The notes: generated by a model not told the origin, from the letters alone. A stretch of DNA of 64,000 bases from Solibacillus sp. FSL K6-1523 (GCF_038005225.1 NZ_JBBOSU010000001.1:4070001-4134000); one strand, 5' to 3'; positions 29,355 to 38,450 are shown, numbered from the stretch's first letter. A program made the numbers and translations.

Positions 29355-30155
29355 ATGAGGGATGTTAAAAAGGATATTTTTATCCCAAAAGAATTGATTC
29401 ATTTTCATAACTACTTAAAAGGCTCCGCAACCCAAGTCGCTATTATTGAACCTTTAAAATATGCAACTCTTATACATGAAAGTAAGTTTGCGGGTATTCC
29501 GTATTTACCTAAAGGAATTACACACCCTAAAGATGACGATGGGCAGTTTATGCGATTACTCGCGCAAATTAACTTTTCTGAGTTTCAGCTAGATCACCCA
29601 TTTCCGCTGAAGGGAATATTGCAATTTTATATTTCTCAGCAATGCTCCTCACAAGTAAAGCCTAACGCTGCGCGGCATTACTTCCACGTGCAATATGTTT
29701 TACTAAATGAAATAGATGACACTTATGAACTTGATTTTTCTTATATGAATCGCGCGGATTTTCGTTGCTTCCCAATTAGGCAAGAAATGAAACTACATTT
29801 TAATCAATCATTCGAACCAGTTTCTATAATGGATTATCGTTTAAAGAATTATTTCAACCAAGCTATCATGAATGAATTTATTACATTAGATGAACGCTCT
29901 TTTCATGATATTTATTTAGTAAATTATTTAGCAGCGGATCACAAAATTGGGGGCTATCCCTATTTTATTGAACATGACTTTAGAGAGTCATTTCCGCATT
30001 TACAACATTATGACACATTACTCTTACAAATTGTGTCGAATGATGAACAACAAATTATGTGGGGTGATAGTGGTATCATTAGCTTTTTTATTAATTCGGA
30101 GAAATTGCAGCGGCTCGACTTCTCAGATATTTATTTTCATTTAGAGGAGTATTAA
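29355..30155 (+). CDS. DUF1963 (YwqG family) protein
   Basis: A 266-residue cytoplasmic protein of the DUF1963/YwqG family, whose members occur widely in bacteria with no established biochemical role. Typical segments are SKFAGIPYLPKGITHPKD, RLLAQINFSEF, GILQFYIS, HKIGGYPYFIEHDFR and LLLQIVSNDEQQIMWGDSGIISFFI. The start chosen is the ATG at 29355, six bases after AGGAGG. It is a single gene between the small-protein leader and cls. Confidence 0.88.
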   Translation: MRDVKKDIFIPKELIHFHNYLKGSATQVAIIEPLKYATLIHESKFAGIPYLPKGITHPKDDDGQFMRLLAQINFSEFQLDHPFPLKGILQFYISQQCSSQVKPNAARHYFHVQYVLLNEIDDTYELDFSYMNRADFRCFPIRQEMKLHFNQSFEPVSIMDYRLKNYFNQAIMNEFITLDERSFHDIYLVNYLAADHKIGGYPYFIEHDFRESFPHLQHYDTLLLQIVSNDEQQIMWGDSGIISFFINSEKLQRLDFSDIYFHLEEY

Positions 30156-30280
30156 AAAATCGAAGTTGCCTTTATTGTATGCGTAACAATGCAGGTAACC
30201 CTTTTTTTCACAATTGTCTCATATTAAGCAATTGAAGAATACGGTATAATGATATGAAAATAGCTAAAGAAGGTGAAACT

Positions 30281-31738
30281 TTGAGTGCACTTTTTGATTA
30301 TAAATCCATTTTCCCTATCGTTATGCTTTTAAATATTTTATTTGCATTAGTCATTATTTTTTTAGAGCGTAAAAAGCCTTCCTCTACGTGGGCATGGTTA
30401 CTCGTGTTATTTTTCATACCATTTTTCGGATTTGTTTTATATTTACTTTTAGGGCGACAACTTCGAAAAAAACATTTATTTCGCTGGGACGGTCAAAAAG
30501 ATATCGGCATCGATAAACTGATTAGTTATCAAGTTGAAGCGATTAAAAATGATGAGCTCGAATTTCGCACAGAACATATGAAAGAATACAATCACTTAAT
30601 TTATATGAATTTAACAACCAATCATGCCGTTTTGACGCAGGACAATGATATCAAAGTTTTTAGTGATGGGAGCGACAAGTTCGAAGCCTTAATTCACGAC
30701 ATTCTTGCGGCAAAAAACCATATCCATATCCAATACTATATTTTCAAGCTGGATAATTTAGGACAGCGCATTTTAAATGCCCTCAAAAAAAAGGCGAGGC
30801 AAGGTGTAAAAATACGTATTTTATACGACGAAATGGGTTCACGTCGTGTAAAAAAGCATCATTTCAAAGGTTTAATGGAGTTGGGTGCCGAGGTAGAAGT
30901 CTTTTTTCCATCTATCCTTCCGCTCATCAACCCCCGTTTAAATTTCCGAAATCACCGCAAAATTGTTGTCATTGATGGACGTATCGGTTATACAGGTGGT
31001 TTTAATGTAGGAGATGAATATTTAGGTTTATCGGATCGATTTGGCTATTGGCGCGATACACATTTACGCATTGAAGGAAGCGCTGTACACCCTTTACAAA
31101 CACGTTTTTTACTCGATTGGAATCAAGCTAGTACTCATCATCAAATCGAATATTCCGATCGTTACTTCCCCATCATCCCGCAAAAAGGGAATGTCGCTTT
31201 GCAAATTGTTTCGAGTGGACCTGATACGGAATGGGAAGTTATAAAAAATAATTACTTACGGTTAATTTCCAACGCCCAAAAATTTGTCTATATTCAATCA
31301 CCTTACTTCATTCCAGATGATGCCTTTATGGATGCGATTCGCATTGCTGCTTTGTCGGGGGTAGATGTACGTATTATGATACCAAATAAACCAGACCATC
31401 TTTTCGTCTACTGGGCAACCTATTCATATGTTGGGCAACTTGTTCAAGCTGGAGCAAAAGTTTACCATTATGAAAAAGGATTTATTCATGCAAAAATGAT
31501 TGTCGTTGATGATGAGGTCGCTTCAGTTGGTACCGCAAATATTGATGTGCGTAGCTTTAGTTTAAACTTTGAGGTGAATGCCTTAATTTACGACCGCATA
31601 CTTGCCCACCAGCTAGCTGAACTTTTTGAATCGGACATATTAGACTGCTCGGAGCTTACGCCAGAAATTTATGCAAACCGTTCAAATCTTATAAAGTTTA
31701 AAGAGTCTCTTTCAAGATTGCTCTCTCCTATTTTATAA
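30281..31738 (+). CDS. cls: Cardiolipin synthase
   Basis: Joins two phosphatidylglycerol molecules to cardiolipin in the membrane. Two N-terminal membrane helices are followed by two phospholipase-D HKD motifs, HRKIVVIDGRIGYTGGFN and HAKMIVVDDEVASVGTANID. Close to B. subtilis ClsA throughout, with the same SLSRLLSPIL end. The longest frame opens with ATG at 30254, but a TATAAT at 30245-30250 would place the mRNA start near there. AAGAAGGTG sits 5 bases before the TTG at 30281, which gives the normal 485 residues. Confidence 0.94.
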   Translation: MSALFDYKSIFPIVMLLNILFALVIIFLERKKPSSTWAWLLVLFFIPFFGFVLYLLLGRQLRKKHLFRWDGQKDIGIDKLISYQVEAIKNDELEFRTEHMKEYNHLIYMNLTTNHAVLTQDNDIKVFSDGSDKFEALIHDILAAKNHIHIQYYIFKLDNLGQRILNALKKKARQGVKIRILYDEMGSRRVKKHHFKGLMELGAEVEVFFPSILPLINPRLNFRNHRKIVVIDGRIGYTGGFNVGDEYLGLSDRFGYWRDTHLRIEGSAVHPLQTRFLLDWNQASTHHQIEYSDRYFPIIPQKGNVALQIVSSGPDTEWEVIKNNYLRLISNAQKFVYIQSPYFIPDDAFMDAIRIAALSGVDVRIMIPNKPDHLFVYWATYSYVGQLVQAGAKVYHYEKGFIHAKMIVVDDEVASVGTANIDVRSFSLNFEVNALIYDRILAHQLAELFESDILDCSELTPEIYANRSNLIKFKESLSRLLSPIL

Positions 31739-31749
31739 CTATGATCCAA

Positions 31750-31791
31750 CAAAAAAAGGTATTCTGACGCGATGTCAGAATACCCTTTTTT
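31750..31791. terminator. Bidirectional terminator between cls and the M15 peptidase
   Basis: Stem GGTATTCTGAC / GTCAGAATACC with a 4-5-base loop and A/T tracts on both sides, serving convergent genes. Confidence 0.93.
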
Positions 31792-31802
31792 GTAGTGCTA
31801 TT

Positions 31803-32729
31803 TTACTCTATCCCTAAATATTCTTCCAATGTGACACCTGCATCATATACCTTCGTTGCCGTGTCTCCTTCTAAATAACGAAAATGCCATGACTCATACA
31901 TATAGCCAGTAATGTCTTCCTTCCCTTCTGGATAACGTAAAATAAACCCATATTTATGTGCATTGGTCGCTAACCATTTTCCAGCTGGTGTTTCACCAAA
32001 CTCACTCGTTAACCATAAGTCTTCTTTGCCCTTCTCCCCAATATCAAACGTTAAGCCTGTTTGATGCTCAGAATAGCCTGGGCGAGCACTATAACGATCA
32101 GCAGCATCTTTACCATCACGGTTTACATAACGATTGTATAGATCCGTTTGGTATTCGTATGAACGAAAACCACTAAAAGCTACGAGTGTATATCCTTGTT
32201 GGCCTGCCGCGGCAATCATCTCGTCCAGCGCCGCGCGTGCTTTAGCTGATTCCCCTTCATTGAAAGTAGCTGGTAAAGGGTATTTTTTATTCGCAATTAA
32301 AATATTTTCTACATATGTCGGTTCTTTCGCAGGCTGTTGGCCAACGATATAACCATTTTCCTTTTTCACAACTTCATGTTCCTTTGGTGCATCTGTTTCA
32401 CTTTTTAAACCCGTAGTTCCATCGCCATTCGCACTTGCTGGTGGGGTATTTGGTGAATCTGTATTACCTTCTTTTGGATCATTGCCTTCATTGGGCGTTG
32501 TTTGTGGTTGTTCTGGTTCTCCCGTGTTTAAATCCAATTTATCGTTTGATGGCTCTTGTTCACCATCATCCGGTGGCACTTGTCCTGTTACTGCATCATT
32601 TTCATTTGCCACATCTCGATTCGCGACATCGTATTTATAAATGACCGAGCCAATGATTGCAATAATGAGTAACAATGAGATGATGGCACCCGCAACAATC
32701 GGGCTACTTTTCTTCTTATTTGATTTCAT
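31803..32729 (-). CDS. Membrane-anchored D-alanyl-D-alanine carboxypeptidase (M15B, VanY-like)
   Basis: A zinc peptidase that trims peptidoglycan stem peptides outside the cell. One N-terminal membrane anchor (about residues 11-31) is followed by a long acidic, Pro/Asn/Glu-rich linker (about 35-125). The VanY-type domain then has ARPGYSEHQTGLTFDIG and ESWHFRY with the zinc ligands His, Asp and His. A GTG at 32738 is part of the ribosome-binding site, so the ATG at 32729 (308 residues) is preferred. Resembles B. subtilis YodJ. Confidence 0.9.
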   Translation of the reverse strand: MKSNKKKSSPIVAGAIISLLLIIAIIGSVIYKYDVANRDVANENDAVTGQVPPDDGEQEPSNDKLDLNTGEPEQPQTTPNEGNDPKEGNTDSPNTPPASANGDGTTGLKSETDAPKEHEVVKKENGYIVGQQPAKEPTYVENILIANKKYPLPATFNEGESAKARAALDEMIAAAGQQGYTLVAFSGFRSYEYQTDLYNRYVNRDGKDAADRYSARPGYSEHQTGLTFDIGEKGKEDLWLTSEFGETPAGKWLATNAHKYGFILRYPEGKEDITGYMYESWHFRYLEGDTATKVYDAGVTLEEYLGIE

Positions 32730-32761
32730 CTTATTCACCTTCCCCTAGAACCCTACTATTC

Positions 32762-33022
32762 TCAGCCAGCTATCATGATGATTAATACGAGTACAGATAA
32801 AACGGCAAAAGTTATCGACATCTTTTTCATCCATTTTGATTCTTTTTCGTGACCTTGTTCTTTAAACGTACGGGACCTAAAAAAGTTCGTTAACGTAAAC
32901 ATAATTGTCATCGATAAAATTGCGGCATTCATATTTCGTTGAATAATAAAATATAGCGCCGAAAAACTTGCGGCTGCTACTAATAATAGCGAAATGGCTT
33001 TCTCGTTCTTAATTTTCTTCAT
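32762..33022 (-). CDS. Small hydrophobic membrane protein
   Basis: An 86-residue protein with three predicted membrane helices: KAISLLLVAAASFSALYFII, AAILSMTIMFTLTNFF and a C-terminal MSITFAVLSVLVLIIMIAG, separated by a charged loop (RSRTFKEQGHEKESK). I recognise no named family. AAAGGAG lies 7 bases before the ATG at 33022. It lies 32 bases upstream of the M15 peptidase on the same strand and may be cotranscribed with it. Confidence 0.72.
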   Translation of the reverse strand: MKKIKNEKAISLLLVAAASFSALYFIIQRNMNAAILSMTIMFTLTNFFRSRTFKEQGHEKESKWMKKMSITFAVLSVLVLIIMIAG

Positions 33023-33090
33023 TCTTTTCTCCTTTAATTGGGCACACCTTGCATCAACTGGCACAACATACCTCTTGTTACTTAACTGCT

Positions 33091-33125
33091 AAAAAATCGA
33101 GGCACATCATTGCCCCGACCTTTTT
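33091..33125 (-). terminator. Terminator of the YidC gene
   Basis: Stem TCGGGGCA / TGTGCCTCGA (one bulge) followed by six T on the minus strand. Confidence 0.75.
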
Positions 33126-33128
33126 GGT

Positions 33129-33884
33129 TTAGCTTTGTTTTGGTAAATCTGAATAATACCTTTTTCCGATATACGTTTGTACAATTAATATAATTCCCCC
33201 AACAGACCAATATAAAGGGAGCGCGGCCATGGAAGAATATGAAATGAATACAATCATTATCGGTGAAATATACATCATTAGCTTCATCTGAGCTTTTTGA
33301 GCTTCCGGAACTGTTGCTAATGAAACTTTTGATTGGATAAAGTAAATAATTCCGGCAACCGCCGTCATAATCATATCTGGTGACCCTAAACTAAACCATA
33401 AAAACTCATGTGATTTTACATCAGCAGAATGTGAAATGGCAAAATATAACCCCATAATAATTGGTAATTGAATGAGAATTGGTAAACAACCCATATTGAT
33501 TGGATTAACGCCTGCATTTCGGTAAACTTGCATCATTTCTTGCTGGAGCGTCATTTGTTCTTCTTTGGATTCAACTGCTTTTAACTTTTTCTGAATTTCA
33601 TCCATTTTCGGCTTAATTTCATCCATCTTCACACGCATAACCGCTTGAGAGCGATAGTTCTTCAACATAAAGGGCATTAAAATTAATCGAATGAGTATTG
33701 TGATTGTAATAATGGCTAATCCATAACTTCCATTAAAAAGAGTATTTCCAAAAAAGTCTAATAAAAAATTCATCGGTTTTACAAAAGTACTATAAAAAAA
33801 GCCCTCTCCATTTTCCACAGACTGACAACCTGTTAATACAATAGTTGTCATAGCGAATAGAACAAATAACTTCCATCGTTTCAT
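33129..33884 (-). CDS. YidC/Oxa1 family membrane protein insertase (YidC2-like)
   Basis: Inserts and folds membrane proteins with or without SecYEG. The 251-residue protein is a lipoprotein (lipobox LTGC, Cys20) with five membrane helices. It has the hydrophilic-groove arginine in TILIRLILMPFMLKNYRSQ and the conserved GCLPILIQLPIIMGLYFAI. It is not next to rnpA-rpmH, so it is likely the second copy (YqjG/YidC2 or SpoIIIJ type) rather than the oriC-proximal one. AAGGTG precedes the ATG. Confidence 0.9.
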   Translation of the reverse strand: MKRWKLFVLFAMTTIVLTGCQSVENGEGFFYSTFVKPMNFLLDFFGNTLFNGSYGLAIITITILIRLILMPFMLKNYRSQAVMRVKMDEIKPKMDEIQKKLKAVESKEEQMTLQQEMMQVYRNAGVNPINMGCLPILIQLPIIMGLYFAISHSADVKSHEFLWFSLGSPDMIMTAVAGIIYFIQSKVSLATVPEAQKAQMKLMMYISPIMIVFISYSSMAALPLYWSVGGIILIVQTYIGKRYYSDLPKQS

Positions 33885-33900
33885 CGTTCACCTTCTCATC

Positions 33901-34069
33901 AATTAATTACGCCTCAATTAACTTTAGTCCAGACTTTTCCGAGCTCAGGACCATAGGACGAGGCGTCTTTTGGCTAACTTCCTACTTGCTTAAAAACCTG
34001 CGACATCCGCCGGGGAAACTTGTTTAACTCCCCCCTGAAGCTCTCGGGATGTACGCTGAAATAAGTTAA
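33901..34069. repeat. Dispersed repeat, copy C (between araC-type gene and yidC)
   Basis: Shares AATTACGCCTC, a TCCAGA-TTTT-CGAGCT block, AAAACCTGCGACATCCGCC-GGGG and a variant end box GCTGAAATAAGTTAA (34055-34069) with copy E. The second GACATCCGCCGGG match is to copy B. Confidence 0.7.
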
Positions 34070-34145
34070 ACTATTTTGAAGTATAACGCACTTTTAACAA
34101 AACATAAAATCACAGGCACATCTTCAACTAAATTTCCCTCACAAC

Positions 34146-34213
34146 AAAAAACTGCACTCACAATTTGTTGACTTTAGGCAAAAAATCGCCTTTACAACAG
34201 TTTGTAGTGCAGA
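34146..34213 (-). terminator. Large hairpin terminator downstream of the AraC gene
   Basis: An unusually long arm: CTGCACT-CACAATTTGTTG pairs with CAACAGTTTGTAGTGCAG, with an inner AGGC / GCCT step. Six T follow on the minus strand. The pairing runs over about 18 base pairs. Confidence 0.75.
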
Positions 34214-34296
34214 GTTTATAAGGTTTCTATTTCATTTTTCAACTTAATTACTTCTTACAATAAACACATCGTCAAGCTTGTACTATCCATTCTATT

Positions 34297-35091
34297 TTAG
34301 GCATTCTCATACTCGATTTCAATCATTTCAAAACGGTAAAATTCATGGTGAAGCTCATCACGGAAATGCTTTGGCGTTACACCTGTATACTTTTTGAAAA
34401 TTCGCGTGAAATAGCTTTGATTGCAAAAATGGAATTGTTCAGAAATAGATGTGATTCCCTTATTAGTATGGCGCAAATAATATTGAGATTCTTCTACTCG
34501 GCGCACATTTAAATACTCTACTAATGTAATCCCCACATGTTCACGGAATATTCGTGATAAATGACTTGTACTAATATGGAAGTTCGCGGCAATGCTCTCA
34601 ACTGTTAAATCGTTTTCAAGTTCATCATTAATATACATAATTACTTTATTAACCGTTTGATGGCGGAATGTTGGCTGCTTACGATCTGCAATAAAATACA
34701 CGTAAAAATCAATTAAATCATCCGCAAATTGTAAAAACTCAGCATCCTTCATTGAATTTTCAATCATATCTGCGCATGCTAAATTAAATGCAAATGCTTT
34801 TTTCGATGGAACTTGATTATCAAGCAGTTTACGCGCAACAATCGATGAGATAGTAATGAAGTAGTGACGCACAACTTTAATAACCTGCTTGCCAAAACGC
34901 GCAGATAAAATATCAATAATCTCATGTAAAGTCTTCTTCGCTTTCGTTGCTTCTAAATGATAAACTTCAAATAAAAGCTTCGACTCCAATACATAAAAAT
35001 CCTCAATACCCACGTATTGATTAATACTATCAATTTCCTGAAAATACCTTTTCGATATCGTTTCAGATATTGAATGTTGATGTAGTTGCAT
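34297..35091 (-). CDS. AraC family transcriptional regulator
   Basis: A 264-residue regulator. The C-terminal 100 residues are two AraC helix-turn-helix units: DLTVESIAANFHISTSHLSRIFREHVG and GITSISEQFHFCNQSYFTRIFKKYTGVTP. The N-terminal 160 residues form a helical sensor domain I cannot assign (YVLESKLLFEVYHLEATKAKKT). No target operon adjoins it: the nearest genes are yidC downstream and the LytTR regulator across 560 bases. RBS weak (GATGGG). Confidence 0.88.
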   Translation of the reverse strand: MQLHQHSISETISKRYFQEIDSINQYVGIEDFYVLESKLLFEVYHLEATKAKKTLHEIIDILSARFGKQVIKVVRHYFITISSIVARKLLDNQVPSKKAFAFNLACADMIENSMKDAEFLQFADDLIDFYVYFIADRKQPTFRHQTVNKVIMYINDELENDLTVESIAANFHISTSHLSRIFREHVGITLVEYLNVRRVEESQYYLRHTNKGITSISEQFHFCNQSYFTRIFKKYTGVTPKHFRDELHHEFYRFEMIEIEYENA

Positions 35092-35658
35092 AGATTATCC
35101 CATCTTTCTTCAGACATAAATATTCTGTTATTCTTTAGACAAACATCTTACATGCAATATAGTGAAGGATGATGCCCCTATCAGCCAAAAGTAATTTGAT
35201 CTTTGAATGTTATATTGAAATGTTATGAATAAGTAAAAACTATGTATTTTATATAATTATGTAAAGTGAAGCTATTATTCATCATTTTAGTTCACATTTC
35301 TAATGCAATATTTCTTTGCATTTAATGACTTATTCACGTTTTAGTAACTATAGTGAATATTACCATAATTTATGTTTTTCTTACAACCTAATTTTAACAA
35401 TTCGAATAGTTCTAAAATATCAACCGATTCCCTCTTTTTTCAAATGACGCTATTATTCCTTAAAATTCCCACATAAATATACATACATTTATCACCTTTT
35501 TATCCAATAAGCATCCATATATTAATATGCTACTATAAACAGTTTTAAAAGAATTTATCCTTTCGGTATAGCAAAAAAAATCTTCCCAACCTAATTGCTT
35601 TTAATATGTAGTAAAATAGTTCATAATTGTTTAAAATGCTTATAAAGAGGTGTTAGAA
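35092..35658. other. Long AT-rich intergenic region between two divergent regulators
   Basis: About 570 bases with no credible gene in either strand; it must hold promoters for both divergent regulators. I find no RNA gene, terminator or repeat-family copy in it. Confidence 0.6.
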
Positions 35659-36309
35659 GTGAATCCAAAACAAATCGAAGAAATTATGGATGTCATTAAA
35701 GAGTTTTTCCCAGAAAATACGTCAATTGCTATCTCAGATACAAGTGAATATTTCTACTACCAACCTAGCAAAAAAGTCGACCTAAAAATTAAACCAGGTG
35801 ACCCTATTAAAGAAGGTTCCGCTGCTTATAAAGCTTTAGCTTACGGTCAAAAAATCAATTCTTATATCGAGTCTGATGTTTTCGGTGTTCCTTACTATGG
35901 TATGAGTATCCCTCTTATCGAAGAAGGCGAAACAAAAGGGGCAATTACTGCCATTTTCCCACAAAAGCCATCACCATTTTTAACCAATTATATCACAGTA
36001 AAAATCGATGACTGCTGGTACCCAATTAAACATAGCGAAGTCATTTACCTAGAAACGCAACTTCGTAAAACATTTGTAAAAACAATGCACCGGGAAGGCT
36101 ACCACCGCTTAAACTTAAGCGACTTAGAATTATTCTTAGCATCTGATTCATTCATTAGATGTCACCGTTCATACATCGTCAATATTGACTTTATTGAAGA
36201 GATCCAACCAGATTCTCACTCAACATTCTTATTAATTATGAAAGACGGTACACGTATTCCAGTAAGCCAACGTTACGCAAGTTACTTCCGACGTTCTTTA
36301 GGCTTCTAA
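35659..36309 (+). CDS. LytTR-domain transcriptional regulator with PAS-like sensor
   Basis: A 216-residue regulator. The N-terminal part (about 1-105) resembles a PAS/GAF-like sensor (FFPENTSIAISDTSEYFYYQPSKK, EGSAAYKALAYGQ, GMSIPLIEEGETKGAI). The C-terminal LytTR domain reads EVIYLETQLRKTFVKTMHREG, SFIRCHRSYIVNIDFI and RIPVSQRYASYFRR. There is no response-regulator receiver, so it is one-component. The GTG at 35659 follows AAAGAGG at a spacing of 8. It ends upstream of the CoA-transferase gene and may regulate it. Confidence 0.86.
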   Translation: MNPKQIEEIMDVIKEFFPENTSIAISDTSEYFYYQPSKKVDLKIKPGDPIKEGSAAYKALAYGQKINSYIESDVFGVPYYGMSIPLIEEGETKGAITAIFPQKPSPFLTNYITVKIDDCWYPIKHSEVIYLETQLRKTFVKTMHREGYHRLNLSDLELFLASDSFIRCHRSYIVNIDFIEEIQPDSHSTFLLIMKDGTRIPVSQRYASYFRRSLGF

Positions 36310-36319
36310 TGACTATATC

Positions 36320-36352
36320 AAAAACGACTTGTAAATGTGCAAGTCGTTTTTT
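36320..36352 (+). terminator. Terminator of the LytTR gene
   Basis: Stem AAAACGACTTG / CAAGTCGTTTT and T-run on the plus strand. Confidence 0.92.
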
Positions 36353-36360
36353 GATTGATC

Positions 36361-36548
36361 AATTACGCCTCGGCGTAATTGCGTCCAGATTTTTTCGAGC
36401 TAGCTCGAAAAATCTCCCTTAAAAATCTGTGATATCCGCCGGGGCTTAACTTGATTCAGCCGGGGTTTGAACCCCACTGAATAGAATTGCGCCTTTTAGC
36501 ATTTATCCCAAATTATAGAAGTGTAGGGATTCTGCTGAATCAAGTTAA
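36361..36548. repeat. Dispersed repeat, copy E (best-preserved)
   Basis: Begins with the inverted repeat AATTACGCC-TC-GGCGTAATT, then a 24-base palindrome centred on CGAGCTAGCTCG. ATCCGCCGGGG follows, then TTAACTTGATTCAGC (36446-36460) with its exact complement GCTGAATCAAGTTAA at 36534-36548. Inside lies GGGGTT-TG-AACCCC. The end box matches copy B exactly for about 22 bases. Confidence 0.82.
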
Positions 36549-36758
36549 AATAGCACACCAACCTGTTTATAGAATAGTCTATACAACGAGATTCGCTCAT
36601 ATGTTTGAAATTTCCTAATAAGTCATTCTTGATAAATAGCACTTTTGAATGTTTTTTTCAACACACATAGTATATTTTTGCTACCTCATGCTCATTTTAA
36701 ACTTTGCAAATCCCACCTCATTCATCGGTTCTACTTGTTTATTCCCTTTTATACACCT

Positions 36759-36772
36759 TTTAAGCGCTTTTA
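36759..36772 (+). promoter_or_regulatory. Possible cre (CcpA) site upstream of the CoA-transferase
   Basis: TTTAAGCGCTTTTA matches the Bacillus cre consensus at 12 of 14 positions (second G and thirteenth C differ). It lies about 150 bases before the ATG. Carbon control would suit an acetate/succinate CoA-transferase, but the call rests on one motif. Confidence 0.35.
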
Positions 36773-36918
36773 TGTTGTATGAGGGGAAAATGTGACAATT
36801 TGATGATATTATTATCTTATCTGTCAGATTGTTATCTGGCTAAATAAACAGAAAATTCTTTCAAAGATTTTCTAATAGCTCACAACCATCAAAAAACTTT
36901 TAGGGGAGGATTTTTAAT

Positions 36919-38439
36919 ATGGATCCACGAGTTGAGAAACGTTTAGGTTTAAAACAATTAGCAGATAAGGTCGTATCTGCACAAGAGGCTGCTGCTTTAA
37001 TTCAAGATGGCACAGTAGTAGGTATGTCTGGATTTACTCGCGCTGGAGATGCAAAAGTAGTACCAATGGCTTTAGCTGAACGCGCTAAAACTGAACAAAT
37101 TAAAATTGATGTATATACAGGGGCTTCTTTAGGTCCTGAAGTTGATAACTACCTTGCTGCTGCAGGTGTTATTAACAAACGTGGTCCGTTCCAAGGGGAT
37201 GCGGTAATGCGTGGTTTAATTAACAAAGGCGATATCAAATACGTAGACGCTCACCTTTCTCACAATGCTGAATTAGTACGTCAAGGTATTATGGGTCCAA
37301 TTAAACACTTAATTTTAGAAGCTGTTGCAATTACTGAAGATGGCTTAATTATCCCAACAAACTCTGTTGGTAACTCACCAATTTTCGCTGAGTACGCAGA
37401 AAATATTATTATCGAGTTAAACATTTCTCACCCAGAAGCATTAATTGGTATCCACGATATCTACGTTCCTGGTGAACAAGGTAAACGTGAAGCAATTCCG
37501 ATGATGAATGCTGAAACACGTATCGGTGAAATCGGTATCCGTGTTCCAGTTGAGAAAATCCAAGCAATCGTTATTTCTGAAGAGCCAGATGCTCCTTCAT
37601 TAATCGTTCCTCCAGATGAGGAAACTCAAAACATGGCAAACATTTTATTAGACTTCTTCCGTTCTGAAATTAAAGCGGGTCGTTTAACAAATGAATTAAT
37701 GCCATTACAATCTGGTGTAGGATCTGTTGCGAACGCTGTATTAGATGGCTTTGCTGATTCTGAGTTCGAAAACTTAGTTGTTGCTTCTGAAGTATTACAA
37801 GATGCAGTTTTCAACTTAATTGATGCTGGTAAAGTACGCTTTGCTGCTGCAACTTCAATTACATTAACAGAAGAATTACAGAAAAAAGTATACGGCAACT
37901 TAGAAAAGTATGCTGATAAAATTTGCTTACGTCCACAAGAAATTTCTAACCACCCAGAAGTTATCCGTCGTTTAGGTTTAATCTCTATTAACACGGCACT
38001 TGAGTTAGATATCTACGGTAACGTAAACTCTACACACGTTTCAGGTACAAAAATGATGAACGGTATCGGCGGTTCTGGTGACTTCGCTCGTAACGCTCGT
38101 CTTGGTATTTTCGTAACGAAATCATATGCAAAAGGTGGCGCGATTTCTTCAATCGTACCAATGGTTTCTCACGTAGACCACACTGAACATGATGTAGATG
38201 TAATCGTAACTGAGCAAGGGATTGCAGACTTACGTGGTCTTGCTCCAAAAGAGCGTGTTGAGTTAATCATCGAAAACTGTGCACACCCAGATTTCAAAGA
38301 GCAATTACGCGATTACTACGACCGCGCAGTTGAAGCAACAGGTGGTGCACATACTCCTCACATCCTAGAGGAAGCACTTTCTTGGCACGTAAACCTTGCT
38401 AAAAACAAAACAATGAAAAAAGAAGTTGTTAAAGCTTAA
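36919..38439 (+). CDS. Acetyl-CoA hydrolase/transferase family, likely succinyl-CoA:acetate CoA-transferase
   Basis: A 506-residue class I CoA-transferase of the AarC/Cat1 type. It moves CoA between succinate and acetate and can stand in for succinyl-CoA synthetase or drive acetate use. Markers are GTVVGMSGFTRAGDAKVVP, the catalytic glutamate in VVASEVLQDAVF, and GIGGSGDFARNA. GGGGAGG precedes the ATG. Codon usage is strongly biased to preferred codons, consistent with high expression. Monocistronic, with a terminator and a LytTR gene upstream. Confidence 0.88.
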   Translation: MDPRVEKRLGLKQLADKVVSAQEAAALIQDGTVVGMSGFTRAGDAKVVPMALAERAKTEQIKIDVYTGASLGPEVDNYLAAAGVINKRGPFQGDAVMRGLINKGDIKYVDAHLSHNAELVRQGIMGPIKHLILEAVAITEDGLIIPTNSVGNSPIFAEYAENIIIELNISHPEALIGIHDIYVPGEQGKREAIPMMNAETRIGEIGIRVPVEKIQAIVISEEPDAPSLIVPPDEETQNMANILLDFFRSEIKAGRLTNELMPLQSGVGSVANAVLDGFADSEFENLVVASEVLQDAVFNLIDAGKVRFAAATSITLTEELQKKVYGNLEKYADKICLRPQEISNHPEVIRRLGLISINTALELDIYGNVNSTHVSGTKMMNGIGGSGDFARNARLGIFVTKSYAKGGAISSIVPMVSHVDHTEHDVDVIVTEQGIADLRGLAPKERVELIIENCAHPDFKEQLRDYYDRAVEATGGAHTPHILEEALSWHVNLAKNKTMKKEVVKA

Positions 38440-38450
38440 TTTTTTATTGG

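Noticed and set aside
36446-36548. Repeat E as a simple intrinsic terminator or a CRISPR unit
   Set aside because: The inverted repeats are far apart and no T-run follows; there is no array of evenly spaced direct repeats.
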